Shown piece by piece: positions 12,223 through 14,085 of a stretch of DNA of 14,085 nt (position 1 is its first letter; each line of letters opens with the position of its first letter). The stretch spans positions 1 to 14,085 of the forward strand of contig JBNGCX010000077.1 of assembly GCA_049974865.1 (NCBI GenBank). Direction: 5' to 3'. This DNA comes from JAGSOU01 sp049974865 (GTDB lineage Bacteria > Pseudomonadota > Alphaproteobacteria > Rhodobacterales > Rhodobacteraceae). The notes below the pieces were generated by a model that was given only the letters and a program-made list of their open reading frames with translations, did not search any database and was not told the origin of the DNA. Made by a program: the position numbers and the translations under genes.

Positions 12223-13353
12223 ATGAACACCGGCACCTATATCTCGGGGCTGTTGCACCTGTTGCTGATCGGCTGGGCGCTGATCGGCGGGTGGCTGTCC
12301 ATGCCCGAGGACGAGCCCTTTGAGGTGGCCCAGGTCTCGATCCTGAGCGGCGAGGAATTCGCCGCCCTGACCGCGCCGCCCTCGGCCCCGCGCGCCGAAA
12401 CCGAGGCGCCGACTCCGACCCCGCCCGAGCCGGAGGAGCCGGCCCCGGCGCCCGCGCCCGATACCCCGCCCGAGATCGCCCCCGCACCCGAGCCCGAGAC
12501 CCCGGCCGAACCCGACCCGGTGCCACAGCCGCCCGAGATCGCGCCGCAGGCCGAGGTCAGCGACGCCCCGCCCGTCGCCCCCACGCCGCCGGCCGAGACG
12601 CCGGGCGCGGCGCTGGTGACCGACCCCGCCCCGCCGCGGCCCAGCACCCGCGTGGCGCCCACGCCCGCCGCGCCCCCGCCGCCCGAGGCCGAGATCGCCG
12701 AGGAGGTGACCGAAAGCGCCACCCCCAGCCCCGATGCCGCGCCCGAGGCCCCGGCCGAGCCCGCCACCGCGCCCGAGGAGGCCACGACCGAGATCGTGAC
12801 CGAGGCCGAGGAGGGCGAGAACGCGACCCTCGCGCCGCTGGCCTCGGCCCGCCCGCGGGCGCGCCCCGACCGCCCCGCGCGCGTGGCCGAGCCCGCACCG
12901 GAGGAGCCGGCCGCCCCGGCAGAGCCCGAGCCCGAGGCGCCCGCCCCCGACGCCATCGCCGACGCGCTGGCCGAGGCGCTGGCCGGCGGCGCGCAGGAGA
13001 CCACCGGGGTGGGCACCGCGCCCTCGGGCCCGCCGATGACCCGCGGCGAGAAGGACGCGCTGCGCGTGGCCGTGTCGCGCTGCTGGAACGTCGGCTCGCT
13101 GTCGACCGAGGCGCTGCGCACCTCCGTGGTGGTGGCTGTGTCCATGCAGGAGGACGGAAAACCGCGGATGGAGACGATCCGCATGATCTCTTACAGTGGG
13201 GGTCCCGAGACCGCGGCCTCGCAGACCTTCGAATCGGCGCGCCGGGCGATCATCCGCTGCGGGGCGCAGGGCTATGACCTGCCGGTCGAGAAATACGATT
13301 ACTGGCGTGACATCGAAATGACATTCAACCCGGAGAAGATGAGGATCAAATGA
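12223..13353 (+). CDS. tolA: Tol-Pal system envelope-spanning protein TolA (proline/alanine/glutamate-rich)
   Basis: TolA transmits the TolQR motor's work across the periplasm to TolB and Pal. The 376-residue protein has an N-terminal membrane anchor, YISGLLHLLLIGWALIGGWL (about 6-25). A low-complexity region of about 215 residues (50-265) rich in Pro, Ala and Glu follows, then a C-terminal domain of about 105 residues (272-376). That domain contains VSRCWNVGSLS and RRAIIRCGAQGYDLP, so Cys287 and Cys346 could form a disulfide. The middle region is proline-rich, like TonB, instead of the Ala/Lys/Glu-rich long helix of enterobacterial TolA, so it is probably extended rather than helical. Position between tolR and tolB decides the assignment. 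The stop overlaps the tolB start (ATGA). Confidence 0.92.
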   Translation: MNTGTYISGLLHLLLIGWALIGGWLSMPEDEPFEVAQVSILSGEEFAALTAPPSAPRAETEAPTPTPPEPEEPAPAPAPDTPPEIAPAPEPETPAEPDPVPQPPEIAPQAEVSDAPPVAPTPPAETPGAALVTDPAPPRPSTRVAPTPAAPPPPEAEIAEEVTESATPSPDAAPEAPAEPATAPEEATTEIVTEAEEGENATLAPLASARPRARPDRPARVAEPAPEEPAAPAEPEPEAPAPDAIADALAEALAGGAQETTGVGTAPSGPPMTRGEKDALRVAVSRCWNVGSLSTEALRTSVVVAVSMQEDGKPRMETIRMISYSGGPETAASQTFESARRAIIRCGAQGYDLPVEKYDYWRDIEMTFNPEKMRIK

Positions 13354-14085
13354 TTGCGCGACTGATGACCCTCCTGCTGGCCCTCGGGCTGGCGCTGCCC
13401 GCATTGCCAGCCCTGGCGCAGACCGGACCGCTCCGGATCGTGATCGACGAAGGCGTGATCGAGCCCTTGCCCTTCGCCGCGCCGGACTTCGTGGCCGAAA
13501 GCGCCGAGGCCCAGCAATATGCCCGCGAGATCAGCCGGGTGATCGCCTCCGACCTCGCCGGCACGGGCCTGTTCCGCGAGGTCCCCCGGGATGCCTTCAT
13601 CAGCCAGATCACCAGTTTCGACAGCCCCGTCCAATATGCCGACTGGAAGGCGATCAACGCCCAGGCGCTGGTCACCGGCGCGGTGTCGGTCAGCGGCGAC
13701 CGCCTGGTGGTGAAGTTCCGCCTGTTCGACGTCTTCTCCGAGGCGCCGCTGGGCGACGGTCTGCAGTTCGGCGGCACCACCGGCGCCTGGCGCCGCGTCG
13801 CGCACAAGGTGGCCGACCAGGTCTACAGCCGGATCACCGGCGAGGGCGGCTATTTCGACAGCCGCGTCGTCTACGTCGCCGAGACCGGGCCCAAGGACCA
13901 GCGCCAGAAGCGCCTGGCGATCATGGATTACGACGGCGCCAACGTGCAGTACCTGACCGACGCGACCTCGATCGTGCTGGCGCCGCGCTTCTCGCCCACC
14001 GGCGACCGGATCCTCTACACCAGCTACGAGACAGGCTTCCCCCGCATCTTCCTGATGGACGTGGGCAGCGCCCGGCGCCGGGCGC
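13350..14085 (+). CDS. tolB: Tol-Pal system periplasmic beta-propeller protein TolB, N-terminal part (cut by window edge)
   Basis: TolB is a periplasmic protein that exchanges between TolA and the lipoprotein Pal. The frame starts at the ATG overlapping the tolA stop and stays open to the right edge, giving 245 residues of an expected roughly 430-450. A signal peptide is clear (MIARLMTLLLALGLALPALPALAQ, probable cleavage after residue 23). Next comes the N-terminal domain: LRIVIDEGVIEPLPFAAPDF, IASDLAGTGLFREVPRDAFI, WKAINAQALVTGAV and VVKFRLFDVFSEAPLG. The first propeller blades begin with SRVVYVAETGPKDQRQKRLAIMDYDGANVQYLTDATSIVLAPRFSP, then ILYTSYETGFPRIFLMDV. These are standard TolB motifs. 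Confidence 0.96.
   Translation, partial: MIARLMTLLLALGLALPALPALAQTGPLRIVIDEGVIEPLPFAAPDFVAESAEAQQYAREISRVIASDLAGTGLFREVPRDAFISQITSFDSPVQYADWKAINAQALVTGAVSVSGDRLVVKFRLFDVFSEAPLGDGLQFGGTTGAWRRVAHKVADQVYSRITGEGGYFDSRVVYVAETGPKDQRQKRLAIMDYDGANVQYLTDATSIVLAPRFSPTGDRILYTSYETGFPRIFLMDVGSARRRA

Noticed and set aside
10748..12526. A 592-codon open frame on the minus strand opposite ybgC-tolQ-tolR-tolA
   Set aside because: It is antisense to four genes with clear motifs, has shadow-type composition (Arg/Gly/His/Gln-rich), and no ribosome site or family similarity.
12370..13020. Possible tandem DNA repeat or CRISPR-like array inside tolA
   Set aside because: The repetition is irregular, codon-level and in frame with the Pro/Ala/Glu spacer, with no constant repeat-spacer unit.
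12106..13404. Glycine/serine/arginine-rich minus-strand frames opposite tolA that look like a low-complexity surface protein
   Set aside because: They are the complement of the Pro/Ala/Glu codons of TolA; the repetitive look comes from that composition.
1..14085. A defence island, phage, transposon or integrative element
   Set aside because: No transposase, integrase, att-like repeats, restriction, toxin or CRISPR genes are visible; the genes are housekeeping or metabolic with uniform composition.

Overview
The window is high-GC, densely coded chromosomal DNA. Gene content and order (ruvC-ruvA-ruvB, one unknown gene, ybgC, tolQ-tolR-tolA-tolB), the protein sequences, a DUF1127 micro-protein and a probable family-specific intergenic repeat point to an alphaproteobacterium of the order Rhodobacterales (Rhodobacter/Roseobacter group). 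I found no mobile element, CRISPR array, tRNA or rRNA.

Left block, minus strand (1-2179): read in transcription order, a YeeE/YedE-type sulfur-compound transporter, a small secreted COG4315-type protein with a CxxxC pair, an ECF sigma factor, and the first 30 codons of its likely anti-sigma factor, which is cut by the window edge. Sigma and anti-sigma overlap by ATGA. The 98-nt gap before the secreted-protein gene carries a candidate ECF promoter and a hairpin, so the block may be one self-regulated envelope or redox stress unit with a sulfur link.

Middle block, plus strand (2360-7000): a small cupin whose metal site and tyrosines recall cupin DMSP lyases, a 413-residue MFS permease, a 94-residue membrane protein, msrA, a P-loop nucleotide-kinase-like gene overlapping msrA by GTGA, prmA, and a 115-residue single-pass membrane protein. 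The divergent gap between the YeeE-type gene and the cupin contains an FNR/CRP-like palindrome.

A DUF1127 micro-protein (minus, 7096-7299) has a strong intrinsic terminator. The 326-nt divergent gap between it and ruvC is relatively AT-rich and crowded with operator-like repeats, including a perfect 7-3-7 palindrome and a degenerate alphaproteobacterial SOS-box-like motif.

Right block, plus strand (7626-14085): ruvC-ruvA-ruvB (Holliday junction processing), then a short spacer with a palindrome and the probable repeat, then an unknown 208-residue protein overlapping ybgC, then tolQ, tolR, tolA and the N-terminal 245 residues of tolB, which runs off the window. The Tol genes encode the inner-membrane motor and periplasmic partners that keep the outer membrane drawn in during division. 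pal would be expected just beyond the right edge.

Most genes are recognisable families. The parts least explained are the sigma/secreted-protein/YeeE unit, the cupin-MFS pair, the repeat-rich gap before ruvC, and the unknown gene between ruvB and ybgC.
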